From contig CAWFYJ010000001.1 in the NCBI GenBank assembly GCA_963820055.1, positions 1 through 64,000 of the forward strand: 64,000 bases of DNA, written 5' to 3'. Below the pieces are notes generated by a model. It had not been told where the DNA came from and made no database searches. It worked only from the letters and a program-made list of their open reading frames with translations. Both the position numbers and the translations under genes were made by a program. Positions 29,794 to 38,481 of the stretch are shown here, one piece after another. Position 1 is the stretch's first letter, and each line of letters starts with the position of its first letter. The stretch comes from RHKX01 sp963820055. GTDB taxonomy: Bacteria > Actinomycetota > Thermoleophilia > Solirubrobacterales > 70-9.

Positions 29794-30731
29794 GCCCGGC
29801 GAGCGCCGCCAGGCGCGACGCCAGCCATCTGCGGTCCGCGAACCGGTCCCGGGCGAACCGGTGGCACCGCCAGCCCGCCAGCGCCAGCAGCTGATCGCGC
29901 TCCCGATCGATCGCCGCCCGTTCCCAGTCGCCGTGGAAGCGCTGGCTGTCCGCCTCGACGACCATCCGCAGCTCGGGCCACGCACAGTCGACGATGAGCG
30001 GCCTCCGCCGGCCGGGCACCGCAATCGGATGGTTGATCAGCGGCCGCTCGAGCCCGGCGATCCGCGACACCGGCAGCATCAACAGCTCGAGATCGGACCG
30101 CACGATCGCCGGCTCCAGCGCCAGCAACCGCTCCAGCTTCGGCATCCCCGGCCTGCCCCTCCGCTCGGCGACCAGTTCTCTCAGCCGCTCCCGCTTCAGC
30201 AGCCCCTTCGATTCTGCGGCGACGAGGACGACCTCCAGCTCCGGCTCCTCCAGCGTCGGCGCCAGATCGACCAGGACGAGATCAGCAGAGACGCATCGGA
30301 TCCCGTCGACGATTCGCAGGTCCCGAGGGTCGATCTCGCCGCGATGAACCCGGATGCCGGGGCGATCGCGCCCGGTCCGGGCCGGCGATCGAACGTGGAT
30401 GACCCCAGGCATGTCCGCGAAGTCCTGAAGCGTCGCCGACGTAGGCCCGCAGAGCGCGGCCTCATCGCCGCACGCCAGGACGGCAGCGATCCACCGTTGC
30501 CGCAGTGAATAGGGCTGGGGAAAGAGGCAGTAGACGCCACGGTGCATCCGGTGCAGGCGGCCCCGCGCGATCCGGCTCTCGAATCGCAGACGAACTGAAT
30601 CCGATCACCGTCAGCTGGTCATGGCTGATGACTGAGTGCTGCCGGCGAAACATCGCCGCAAGCCGTCGCTCCCTCCGCTCGTGGGCGGGTTCCGTCCCAC
30701 CCTGCGTCGTATTCCGCCCACGACCCGCCAT
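29777..30731 (-). CDS. DUF559 protein with AbiEi-like N-terminus, one frameshift
   Basis: About 318 residues. Start MAGRGRNTTQGGTEPAHERR; N-terminal DNA-binding-like part has MFRRQHSVISHDQLTVIGFS followed after the break by ARGRLHRMHRGVYCLF. The C-terminal nuclease-like core is PLIVDCAWPELRMVVEADSQ, then RFHGDWERAAIDRERDQLLA and GWRCHRFARDRF. A GA dinucleotide seems lost near 30583 (expected AIRESRIARGRLHRMH), shifting frame. It overlaps the end of the beta-helix gene by 17 bases on the opposite strand. Second DUF559 copy of the window; the two share domain plan but little sequence. Role unknown (very-short-patch-repair fold; toxin-antitoxin-like N-terminus). Confidence 0.78.
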
Positions 30732-30885
30732 GTGACCGACTCTGCCAAGCAATCCTGCACGAGTGGCCGACCCACTCCCCCTCACTGCAAATGAAGAGTG
30801 CCGACCCCGAAACATCCCTCGGCGCGAGCCGAACGCCAACGCCCCAACCCCCCGGCACTCGCCCGAACGCCCGCCGCCCAGCCCC

Positions 30886-31926
30886 CTATCCCAGCCGATC
30901 GACCGCCTCGTCGGCCGCCTCGGCGAGCCGGCCGACGTTCTTGCCGAACTCCTCGAAGCCGTCCTCGGGCTTGCCGTACTGGCCCTTCGCGTAGCGGGAG
31001 TAGACGCCCTCGAGGATGATCGCCAGCTTCCAGTAGCCGAGGGCGACGAAGAAGTCGATCTCGGAGAGGTCGCGGCCGGACCGCTCGGCGTAGCGGGTGC
31101 GAACGTCGTCGCGGGACGGGAAGCCGGGGGCCATCGTCGCCGGCTCGAAGAGCGGCAGCAGGGTGTCGCCCTCCTCTCCCCAGTAGACGAGCAGCAGGCC
31201 GACGTCGGCGAGCGGATCGCCGAGCGTGCAGAGCTCCCAGTCGACGACCGCGGCGACCTCTCCGGAGGGTGTGAGGATCATGTTGTCGAGGCGGTAGTCG
31301 CCGTGGACGAGCGTTGCCGGACCCTGCTCGGGGATCCGCTCGGCGAGGCGCTCGTGGACGCGCTCGACGAGCGGCACCTCGCGGGTCTTCGAGCCCTCCC
31401 ACTGCTTGCCCCAGCGGCGCAGCTGGCGGGCGACGTAGTCCTCCTTCTTGCCGAGCTCACCGAGCCCGATCTCGTCCGGGACCTGGGCGTGGATCTCGAC
31501 CAGCGTGTCGACGACGCGCTCGCCGATCGCCCGGCGCTCGCCCTCGTCGAACGTCTCGGCGTCCTGGCGGAGCCGGAGGATTGGTCCCTCGACGAACTCC
31601 ATGACGTAGAAAGGCGCCTCGTTGACCGACTCGTCGGTGCAGTAGCCCGCGATCGGGGCGACCGGGACCGGCGTGTCTGCAAGCGCCGAGACGACCCGGT
31701 GCTCGCGGCCCATGTCGTGCGCGGAGCCGAGTGCCTTGCCGAGGGGAGGCCGGCGCAGAGCCCAGCTGCGGCCGCCGCTGTCGGTGACGCGATAGGTCAG
31801 GTTGGAGCGTCCACCGGCGATGCGGTCATAGGTGAACGGGCCGGCGGCGTCGGCGACATTCGCCTCCAGCCAGGCGCCGACACGCTCGCTGTCGATCCCC
31901 TCCGGGTTGTCGGACTCCTCCGCCAC
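30886..31926 (-). CDS. APH-family phosphotransferase, acyl-CoA-associated kinase type
   Basis: 346 residues, GTG start. N-lobe: TYDRIAGGRSNLTYRVTDSG (nucleotide loop) and WALRRPPLGKALGSAHDMGR. C-lobe: catalytic HGDYRLDNMI (H-x-D-x4-N) near residue 222 and metal-binding VVDWELCTLGDPLADVGLLL. The RRPP and GDPLADVG wording is that of the ACAD10/11 kinase domain and of LvaA-type 4-hydroxyacyl-CoA kinases, as opposed to antibiotic-modifying APH enzymes. Divergent (40 bp) from the HAD gene. Likely phosphorylates a hydroxyacyl-CoA for later elimination; substrate is inference. Confidence 0.85.
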   Translation of the reverse strand: MAEESDNPEGIDSERVGAWLEANVADAAGPFTYDRIAGGRSNLTYRVTDSGGRSWALRRPPLGKALGSAHDMGREHRVVSALADTPVPVAPIAGYCTDESVNEAPFYVMEFVEGPILRLRQDAETFDEGERRAIGERVVDTLVEIHAQVPDEIGLGELGKKEDYVARQLRRWGKQWEGSKTREVPLVERVHERLAERIPEQGPATLVHGDYRLDNMILTPSGEVAAVVDWELCTLGDPLADVGLLLVYWGEEGDTLLPLFEPATMAPGFPSRDDVRTRYAERSGRDLSEIDFFVALGYWKLAIILEGVYSRYAKGQYGKPEDGFEEFGKNVGRLAEAADEAVDRLG

Positions 31927-31966
31927 GCGGGCAGCCTATTGGCGCGGAGGTTGATATGAGTGGCGG

Positions 31967-32584
31967 ATGGCGGAACCGCAGCTGCAGGGGCTCCTCGTCG
32001 ACTTCGGCGGCGTGCTGACGACCAACATCTGGGACAGCTTCGACCGCTTCTGCGAGAACGAGGACCTCGAGCGCGGCACCGTCCTGGAGTTGTTCCGGGC
32101 CGACGGCGAAGCCCTGGCGCTGCTGCGCTCCCTCGAGCGCGGCGCCGTCACCGACGAGGAGTTCGAGAACGACTTCGGCGAGATGCTGGGCGTCGCCCCC
32201 GACGGCCTGATCGAGCGGCTCTTCGGCGGCCTCGCTCCCGAGCAGGCGATGATCGACGCGGTCAAGACCGCTCGGGCTGCCGGTCTCCGGACCGGCCTGA
32301 TCACGAATTCCTGGGGGATGGGGATCTACGACCGGGCGCCCCTCGCCATCTTCGACGCGACCGTGATCTCCGGCGACGTCGGCCTCCACAAGCCGCAGCC
32401 GGAGATCTACGAGCTCGGAGCGGATCGGATCGGCGTCGCGCCGACCGCCTGCGTCTTCGTCGACGACCTGCGCGAGAACGTCGCCGGCGCCGAGGCGGTC
32501 GGGATGAAGGCCATCCTCCACCGCGATCCCGCCGCCACGATTGCCGAGCTCGAAAGCCTGCTCGGCATCGCCTTCGCGGCCTGA
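31967..32584 (+). CDS. HAD-superfamily hydrolase, ACAD10 N-terminal-like
   Basis: 205 residues. Motif I is GLLVDFGGVLTTNIW (nucleophile D12; the usual second Asp is Gly). Motif II TGLITNSWGM, motif III Lys in GLHKPQPEIYELGADRI, motif IV CVFVDDLRENV. The DxG form of motif I, the long cap (residues 20-90) and ITNSWG match the sEH-N/ACAD10 branch; loss of the second Asp argues against a normal phosphatase. It is divergent from the APH kinase gene, sharing a 40-bp promoter region. Its stop is 8 bases from the convergent phosphatase stop. Confidence 0.85.
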   Translation: MAEPQLQGLLVDFGGVLTTNIWDSFDRFCENEDLERGTVLELFRADGEALALLRSLERGAVTDEEFENDFGEMLGVAPDGLIERLFGGLAPEQAMIDAVKTARAAGLRTGLITNSWGMGIYDRAPLAIFDATVISGDVGLHKPQPEIYELGADRIGVAPTACVFVDDLRENVAGAEAVGMKAILHRDPAATIAELESLLGIAFAA

Positions 32585-32591
32585 GCGAGGC

Positions 32592-34235
32592 TCAGAGCAG
32601 CTTCTCTTCGATCACCGTTCGCAACTGCGGGTTGGTCCAGTTCCCGGTTGCCTGCTCGATTCTGATCCCGACCTCTCCCCCGGCGATCTCGAGGGTGCCG
32701 ATCTGGTTGCGGAAGCGGGGCCGCGTCGTCATCTCCCAGCTCAGCCGCGGCGGCAGCACGCTCGCCGAGGCGGCGAGCATCCGCCCGAGCTTGGCGGCGA
32801 TCCAGGTGTGCCCGAAGCCGAGCACGAGGCGCTCGCTGAGCTGGAGCTCCTTGCGGAGGCCGGAGCAGACGGCGTGCCAGACCTTCGAGTGGACCGTCCT
32901 CGCCTCGGCGGGGAGGTTGACCTTCGAGACGTAACAGTGGTGGACGTCGCCCCCGAACATCACGACGGTGTCGGGCGGGTCGCCGCACTCACCCGACGCG
33001 ATGTCGATGACGAGCTGCTCCATCTCGCGGTAGGAGCGCTGGAAGCAGGCCCAGTGGTCGAGGTTGGCGGCGATGCGGACCTTCTCGCCGAACGGCTTGA
33101 AGCGCTTGCCCCAGGCACCCTCTCCGATCGCCTCCGACCACGCTTCGACATCGTGCATCCCATACGGGAGCAGGAACGGGAGCGAGCTCGCCAGCAGCAG
33201 GTGCGGTCGGCCGCCGTCGGCACGGTCCTTGACCCACTCCCATTCGTCCTCGGAGACGATTCGCCGCTTGCCCTCCTCGAGCTGCCTGCCGGCGCGCGAG
33301 TCGACGACGACCAGCCGCGCCGGCCCGAGATCGCTGCAGAAGCTGAACCGCGAGTGACCGTCCTGACACTCGGCCCGCTTCGCCAGCGAGCGGACGACCT
33401 CGGTCCCGTCCCCTCCGTCGCGGAGCTCGGCGTAGACCTCGTCCTCCTCGAGCTCCGCCGGCGACAGGTTGCCGAGGTGCTGGTAGATCCAATAGGCCAT
33501 CAGCCCGCCGATCACCCGCCCCTCGTACCAGTCGGTCTGGCGCATCTCCTCGAGCCAGGCCTGCGAGGTCTTCCACTTGTCGTTGATCTCGTGGTCGTCG
33601 AAGATCATCGATGTCGGCAGCGTCGAGAGCATCCAGCGGACGACGGGGTAGGTCCAGATGTCCCGGTACCCGACGGTGTACTCCTCGAAGTCCTCGAGGA
33701 CCTCGACGGGACCGTCGCTGTGGACTTTGCGCGGGGCGACGATCTCGCGGACGTTCTTGGGCGGCTGGTCGGCGTAGAGCTGGTCGCCGAGCATCACCAT
33801 GGCGTCGGGCCAGATCGCCTTCGGCTGGCGGAGCATCCGCAGCGCGAACGTGTGCATCGCGTCGATCCCGCGGCCCTTCTTGTGCCACCAGCGCTGAAAC
33901 GTGTGCGGCGGGCGATGCGGCGCCGACGTTCGGCAGGAGCCGAACAGCAGGCGGAGGTCGCCGTCGGCGTCGATCGGGCGGATCGACGGATGCGGGAACT
34001 CGTAGCCCTCCGGCGGCCAGGCGCACTGGCCGTCGAGGTGGACCTCGTAGTCATGCGACTTCCCCGCCTCGAGGCGGCCGATCGCGACGATCGCGTAGTG
34101 GTGGTCCTCGACGGTGAACGTCTTCGATTTCCCGCCGAGAATCTCGACCTCGCACGACTGGTCGGTTTCGACCCAGACGGTCGCTTCGGTTTCGCCGATA
34201 TGGCGGAGCATGGGGCCGACGATCACTTCGGGCAT
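32592..34235 (-). CDS. PhoD-like alkaline phosphatase D family protein
   Basis: 547 residues. N-terminal fibronectin-like beta domain (GPMLRHIGETEATVWVETD), then the metallophosphatase core: RLLFGSCRTSAPH, DAMVMLGDQLYADQ, SMIFDDHEINDKW (DDHE), ARLVVVDSRAGRQL, VVMFGGDVHHCYVSKVN (GGDVHH). These are PhoD family metal and active-site blocks. No signal peptide is visible at MPEVIVGPM, unlike secreted PhoD enzymes, so it is probably cytoplasmic. Substrate could be phosphodiesters of lipid or teichoic type. The next gene (minus) begins 29 bases upstream. Confidence 0.88.
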   Translation of the reverse strand: MPEVIVGPMLRHIGETEATVWVETDQSCEVEILGGKSKTFTVEDHHYAIVAIGRLEAGKSHDYEVHLDGQCAWPPEGYEFPHPSIRPIDADGDLRLLFGSCRTSAPHRPPHTFQRWWHKKGRGIDAMHTFALRMLRQPKAIWPDAMVMLGDQLYADQPPKNVREIVAPRKVHSDGPVEVLEDFEEYTVGYRDIWTYPVVRWMLSTLPTSMIFDDHEINDKWKTSQAWLEEMRQTDWYEGRVIGGLMAYWIYQHLGNLSPAELEEDEVYAELRDGGDGTEVVRSLAKRAECQDGHSRFSFCSDLGPARLVVVDSRAGRQLEEGKRRIVSEDEWEWVKDRADGGRPHLLLASSLPFLLPYGMHDVEAWSEAIGEGAWGKRFKPFGEKVRIAANLDHWACFQRSYREMEQLVIDIASGECGDPPDTVVMFGGDVHHCYVSKVNLPAEARTVHSKVWHAVCSGLRKELQLSERLVLGFGHTWIAAKLGRMLAASASVLPPRLSWEMTTRPRFRNQIGTLEIAGGEVGIRIEQATGNWTNPQLRTVIEEKLL

Positions 34236-34264
34236 TGGAACCTGTTTCCCGGAATTCACCGGAT

Positions 34265-35881
34265 TCAATCCGGGTTCCCGCAGGTCGGCTCCCGCCGCAG
34301 CAGCCCGCCGAGCGTGAACGATGCCTCGACCTCGATCCGCTGCGGCCCGGCGCCGACGGGCACGGTCAGCAGGGTTGATTCGTCGCCCTGCGGCTCCAGG
34401 CAGCCCTCCCCGGCGGTGATGTGCATGTAGGGCGAGTAGCGCATCCTGATCAGGTAACGGCCGGGGCCGGGAACCGTCAGGGAGTACATGTCGGGACCGA
34501 CCGAGTCGAGCCGAACGCCCTCCGGGTCCCCGGGCTCGACCTTCCAGAGCTCCCAGTTCTCGTTCGACCAGATCGGGCGCAAGTAGGGGAGGCCGCCGAA
34601 CGCGACGAGGTCGGCCTCGTCGCGGGCCAGGAAGTCGAGCTTGGCGTCGGGAACCGCCACGTAGTCGACTCCATGCGCGCGTAACCACTTCGCGTAGGCG
34701 GGCGGCGTCAGGTTGCCGTCGGTGAAGAGGTCGAAGTCGCCGGATTCCATCTGCCGGAGCCATCCCCGCGCCAGCGGAATGTGCTCGCCGACGTAGACCG
34801 ACTCCCAGCGACTCCGGGTCGGCGGGATCTCGACCCTTATCGGCCTGCCGCCGGAGAGATCCTCGAGCTGGGCGACGAGGGGCGTATAGAACGACGCCTT
34901 GGTCGACGGGTCGTCCTGCGCGTCGCGGACGTCGGCGAACGTCGCCGCCCACTGCCACCACAGCAGCGGCGTGGCGAGCAGGAGCAGGACGACCGGCCGC
35001 CGCCCGTAGAGCGCCAGCGCCATCACCGGCCCGGCCAGGAGCGCGCCGAAGCGGATCGCGTTGCTCCCGAACGGCGTCGCCACGAAGAAGGCGCCGATGG
35101 CGACGAGCGCGTAGACGGCGATCGCGGCGCGGATCGTCGTCTCCCCCACCGGCAGGACCGCGAAGCAGATCACGCAGACGATCGGGATTACGACGAAGCT
35201 GTTGAGGGTGAACGGCTGGTAGCCGGAGGTCGGGAACGCAAGCGAGAGGGCGAGCGTCGCGCCGATCGCGGCGCCGGCGACGATCAGGGCCGTGCGATCG
35301 CGGCGCCGGCGGGCGTCGGTGGTGATCGGTTGCAGCCGCGAGGCGATCAGGACGGATGCAGCGGCGAGCGCCGTGAACAGCCCGGCGACCGGGCTCGCGA
35401 TTCCGGCGGCGAGCGCCGCCGCGGCGCCGAGGGCCGGCCGCCGGCGCTGAACGGCGAGGATCGCGAGGAGTCCGAGCGCGAGGCCGAGGCCGAACGTGAT
35501 CCGGCCGCCGTAGAGCGACACCGTGGCGGCGACGCCGAACCATGCCGCGCCGAGCCACGCGCGGGACCCGTAGGCACGGACGGCGATCGCCGCGAACGTC
35601 GCCGCCGAGACGAGCGCGCAGACGACCCCGAGGGCAACCGGCCCGAGCCAGGCGCCGAGCGGCGGGTAGAGGAGGCTGTAGCCGGGGACAGTGTGCCCGC
35701 CGTACCAGGCGTCGTCGTAGATCACCCAGCCGCTGCGGTCCCAGAGGTCCGCCCTGAACACCTGGGCGGCCAGATCCAGCGTCTGCGGCTGCCAGGCGAC
35801 GTATATCGCGCTGAGGACCGCCGCGAGGCCGGTCGCGAGCAGGATGATCGGCCCGGGACTGCGCGTCGCCGGGGCACCCAT
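34265..35881 (-). CDS. Polytopic membrane protein of unknown function with extracytoplasmic C-terminus
   Basis: 538 residues. About ten hydrophobic helices in the first 330 residues (PIILLATGLAAVLSAIYVAW, FAAIAVRAYG, LGLALGLLAILAVQRRR, AIAVYALVAIGAFFVATPFG). Then comes a soluble domain with RGWLRQMESGDFDLF, LRAHGVDYVAVPDAKLDFLA and a last beta domain ending LGGLLRREPTCGNPD. The DDAWYGGHTVPGYSLLYPP segment between TM1 and TM2 looks like the acidic loop of GT-C-type glycosyltransferases. Similar proteins occur in actinobacteria as unnamed membrane proteins. Same strand as PhoD, 29-bp gap. Confidence 0.65.
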   Translation of the reverse strand: MGAPATRSPGPIILLATGLAAVLSAIYVAWQPQTLDLAAQVFRADLWDRSGWVIYDDAWYGGHTVPGYSLLYPPLGAWLGPVALGVVCALVSAATFAAIAVRAYGSRAWLGAAWFGVAATVSLYGGRITFGLGLALGLLAILAVQRRRPALGAAAALAAGIASPVAGLFTALAAASVLIASRLQPITTDARRRRDRTALIVAGAAIGATLALSLAFPTSGYQPFTLNSFVVIPIVCVICFAVLPVGETTIRAAIAVYALVAIGAFFVATPFGSNAIRFGALLAGPVMALALYGRRPVVLLLLATPLLWWQWAATFADVRDAQDDPSTKASFYTPLVAQLEDLSGGRPIRVEIPPTRSRWESVYVGEHIPLARGWLRQMESGDFDLFTDGNLTPPAYAKWLRAHGVDYVAVPDAKLDFLARDEADLVAFGGLPYLRPIWSNENWELWKVEPGDPEGVRLDSVGPDMYSLTVPGPGRYLIRMRYSPYMHITAGEGCLEPQGDESTLLTVPVGAGPQRIEVEASFTLGGLLRREPTCGNPD

Positions 35882-35888
35882 CGGACTC

Positions 35889-37487
35889 CTACCCGTTGGC
35901 GTACTCGAGACGGATCTGCTTGCCCTTGAGCTTGGTCCCGTCGAGTCTGTCCAGAGCCTTCTCGGCCTGATCGCCGTCGAGATCGACGAATGTGAACCGC
36001 TCGAGGACGCGGATGTCGTGGATCGAGCCCTCCGGGATCACCGCGCCCTCGCTGAGGGCCCAGCGGACGTCCTCCTCCTCGATGCCGCTGCGGGATCCGC
36101 GGTTGATGAAGAGCTTCACGTGGCCGTTGGCGACGGCGGGCGGCGCGTCGGCGGCGGGCGCGTCGGCCTCGCTCGTCGACGGGGCGGCGGCCTCGGCCTC
36201 CGCGGACTCGGGCGCGACGGCGATCGCCTCGGCGGCGGGAACGGCGGCTTCGTCGGATTCAGACCCGGGCTCCGGCTTGGCGGTGTCCCACTCGACCGGC
36301 TTGCTCTCGCCACCGTGCTCGCGATCGCGGCGGCGCTCGTGGCGGCGCTTCGGGCGCGGAGCGTGATCGAGGCGCTCCTCGGGCGGCTCCCACTCCCCGA
36401 TCGACGTCTTCACGTCGCGTTCGATCTGGTCGATCTCGCCGCGCTCCTTCGGCGTCACGAACGTGATCGCGCGGCCGGTGCGGCCGACGCGGCCGGTGCG
36501 GCCGATCCGGTGGACGTAGATCTCGCTGTTGTTCGGAAGGTCGTAGTTGATGACGTGGGTGACGTGCTCGATGTCGAGGCCGCGAGCGGCGACGTCGGTC
36601 GCGACGAGCAGCGGCGACTTGTGCTCCTTGAAGGAGATCATCACGCCGTCGCGCTGGCCCTGGCTCATGTCGCCGTGGAGCGCCTTCGACTGCAGTCCGC
36701 GGTCGCGCAGCGTCCGGTCGAGGCGGGCGGTCCCGATCTTCGTGCGGCAGAAGACGATGGCCTGCTCAGGCTCCTCGGCCTTGAGGACTTCGATCAGGCG
36801 GCTGGTCTTCTCCTTGGCTTCGACCTCGACGAACGCCTGCTCGATCGCATCGACCGTGAGCTTCTTCGGCGTGATCGAGATCGTCACCGGGTCGTACATG
36901 TAGGTCTCGGCGAGCCGCGCGATCGGCGGCGGCATCGTCGCGCTGAAGAGCATCGTCTGGCGGCCGCTCGGGCACATGCGGAGGATCCGCTCGACGTCCT
37001 CGATGAACCCGAGGTCGAGCATCTCGTCGGCCTCGTCGAGGACGACGTAGCGGGTGCCGGTGAGGACGAGCGCACCGCGCGAGATCAGATCCTTCATGCG
37101 GCCGACGGTCGCGACGATGACGTGCGCCTTACTGCGGACGCGAGCCGCCTGGTCGCGGACGGAGGTGCCGCCGAAGACGGCGACGACGTTGATGTCGAGG
37201 TGCTCGGCGTAGGAGCGGAGGGCCTGCGTGACCTGGATGCAGAGCTCGCGGGTCGGCGTCAGGACGATGGCCTGCGTCTCGTCGTCATTCGGGTCGAGGT
37301 ACTGGAGCAGCGGCAGGCCGAAGGCGGCGGTCTTGCCCGTGCCCGTCTGCGCCTGGCCGATCATGTCGTGGCCGGCCAGCAGCTCGGGGATCGCCTTCTC
37401 CTGGATCGGCGACGGCTCCTCGTAACCGAGCTCGTCGAGCGCGGTGACGATGTCCTCCTTGAGGCCCAGATCTCGGAAGGAGGTCAC
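35889..37487 (-). CDS. DEAD-box RNA helicase with DbpA-type RNA-binding tail
   Basis: 532 residues, GTG start overlapping the stop of the upstream oxidoreductase (GTGA). Q motif GYEEPSPIQEKAIPELL, Walker A AQTGTGKTAAFG, Ia PTREL, DEAD box VLDEADEMLDLGF, SAT in MLFSATMPPP, motif VI HRIGRTGRVGR. A linker of about 90 residues is first Arg-rich (RRHERRRDREHGG) and then acidic and Ala-rich. The last ~75 residues (VKLFINRGSRSGIEEEDVRW, IHDIRVLERFTFVDL) form the DbpA/CsdA RRM-like domain that binds RNA. Likely acts in ribosome assembly or cold-shock mRNA turnover. Length is typical of DeaD-like enzymes. Confidence 0.93.
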   Translation of the reverse strand: MTSFRDLGLKEDIVTALDELGYEEPSPIQEKAIPELLAGHDMIGQAQTGTGKTAAFGLPLLQYLDPNDDETQAIVLTPTRELCIQVTQALRSYAEHLDINVVAVFGGTSVRDQAARVRSKAHVIVATVGRMKDLISRGALVLTGTRYVVLDEADEMLDLGFIEDVERILRMCPSGRQTMLFSATMPPPIARLAETYMYDPVTISITPKKLTVDAIEQAFVEVEAKEKTSRLIEVLKAEEPEQAIVFCRTKIGTARLDRTLRDRGLQSKALHGDMSQGQRDGVMISFKEHKSPLLVATDVAARGLDIEHVTHVINYDLPNNSEIYVHRIGRTGRVGRTGRAITFVTPKERGEIDQIERDVKTSIGEWEPPEERLDHAPRPKRRHERRRDREHGGESKPVEWDTAKPEPGSESDEAAVPAAEAIAVAPESAEAEAAAPSTSEADAPAADAPPAVANGHVKLFINRGSRSGIEEEDVRWALSEGAVIPEGSIHDIRVLERFTFVDLDGDQAEKALDRLDGTKLKGKQIRLEYANG

Positions 37488-38434
37488 TGCGTCGGGTCCA
37501 GCAGGAGCTTGCCCTGGGTTGCGCGAGCAGTCAGGGCGCGATGCCCCTCTGCGACGTTCGAAAGTCCGTATCTGCCACCGATCACTACCTCGAGTTTGCC
37601 TGATGCGACGGCTTCGAGTAGTTCGGTGATCCCCTGCTCGAGCAGATCGGGCCGCTGGAGGAGGTGCACGATCCAGAATCCGACGACCGCTCGGCTCGTC
37701 CGCATCAGCTTCTGGGACTTGACCGCGTTGGGCTCGCGAGAGGCGATTCCGAAGGTCACGAGCCGGCCGAACGGCGCCAGGACCGAGAGGCACTCGTCGA
37801 AGGCGGAGCCGCCCGACATCTCGAGGACGACGTCCACCTGCTTGCCGCCGTTGGCCTCGAGGATCGCGGCGCCGAGCTCGTCGGAGCGGGAGTCGATTGC
37901 GACGTCAGCGCCGAGGCGCATCGTCAGCTCGCGCTTCTCCGGGGTCGAGGCGAGGGCGATCACGCGGCCCGCACCGAGCCGCTTGGCGAGCTGAACGGCG
38001 AGCGTGCCGGTGCCGCCGGCGGCCGCCTGGACGACGACGCTCTCGCCGCGCTCGACGCGGCCGCTGACGCGCAGCAGCGCCCAGGCCGTGAGGCCCTGGA
38101 GGAGGACGCCCGCCGCCTGGTCATCGCTGACGTCGTCGGGGATGGGCACGAGCGAGGCGCGCGGAACCGCGACCTTCTCGGCGTAGCCGCCGTTCGGGAT
38201 CACGGCCGCCACGCGGCGACCGTCAGCGGTCCGGCCGGCGATCTCGCCGCCCGGGATCAGCGGCAGCTCGGCCTTGGCGAGGTAGTCGTTCTCGCGCTGA
38301 TGGGTGTCGGCGAAGTTCATTCCGGTGCGCGCGATCTCGACGACGACCTCGTCGTCGGAGGGGACGGGATCGTCGATCTCGACGACCTTGAGCACCTCGG
38401 GGCCGCCGAATTCCTGTATCTGCACTGCTCGCAT
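37484..38434 (-). CDS. Zinc-independent quinone oxidoreductase / MDR family
   Basis: 316 residues. Start MRAVQIQEFGGPEVLKVVEI. GroES-like N-domain with RTGMNFADTHQRENDY and PLIPGGEIAGRTADG. NADPH-binding fold VVVQAAAGGTGTLAVQLAKR and VIALASTPEKRELTMRLGAD, later VVLEMSGGSAFDECLSVLAP. There are no catalytic zinc ligands (no GHE motif), so it belongs to the QOR/zeta-crystallin group reducing quinones or enones with NADPH. Stop overlaps the helicase start by 4 bases, suggesting co-translation. Confidence 0.9.
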   Translation of the reverse strand: MRAVQIQEFGGPEVLKVVEIDDPVPSDDEVVVEIARTGMNFADTHQRENDYLAKAELPLIPGGEIAGRTADGRRVAAVIPNGGYAEKVAVPRASLVPIPDDVSDDQAAGVLLQGLTAWALLRVSGRVERGESVVVQAAAGGTGTLAVQLAKRLGAGRVIALASTPEKRELTMRLGADVAIDSRSDELGAAILEANGGKQVDVVLEMSGGSAFDECLSVLAPFGRLVTFGIASREPNAVKSQKLMRTSRAVVGFWIVHLLQRPDLLEQGITELLEAVASGKLEVVIGGRYGLSNVAEGHRALTARATQGKLLLDPTQ

Positions 38435-38481
38435 CGACGGCGGAGTCTGACGAGTCGGAGGATCCGGCGCGGATGGCGCCG

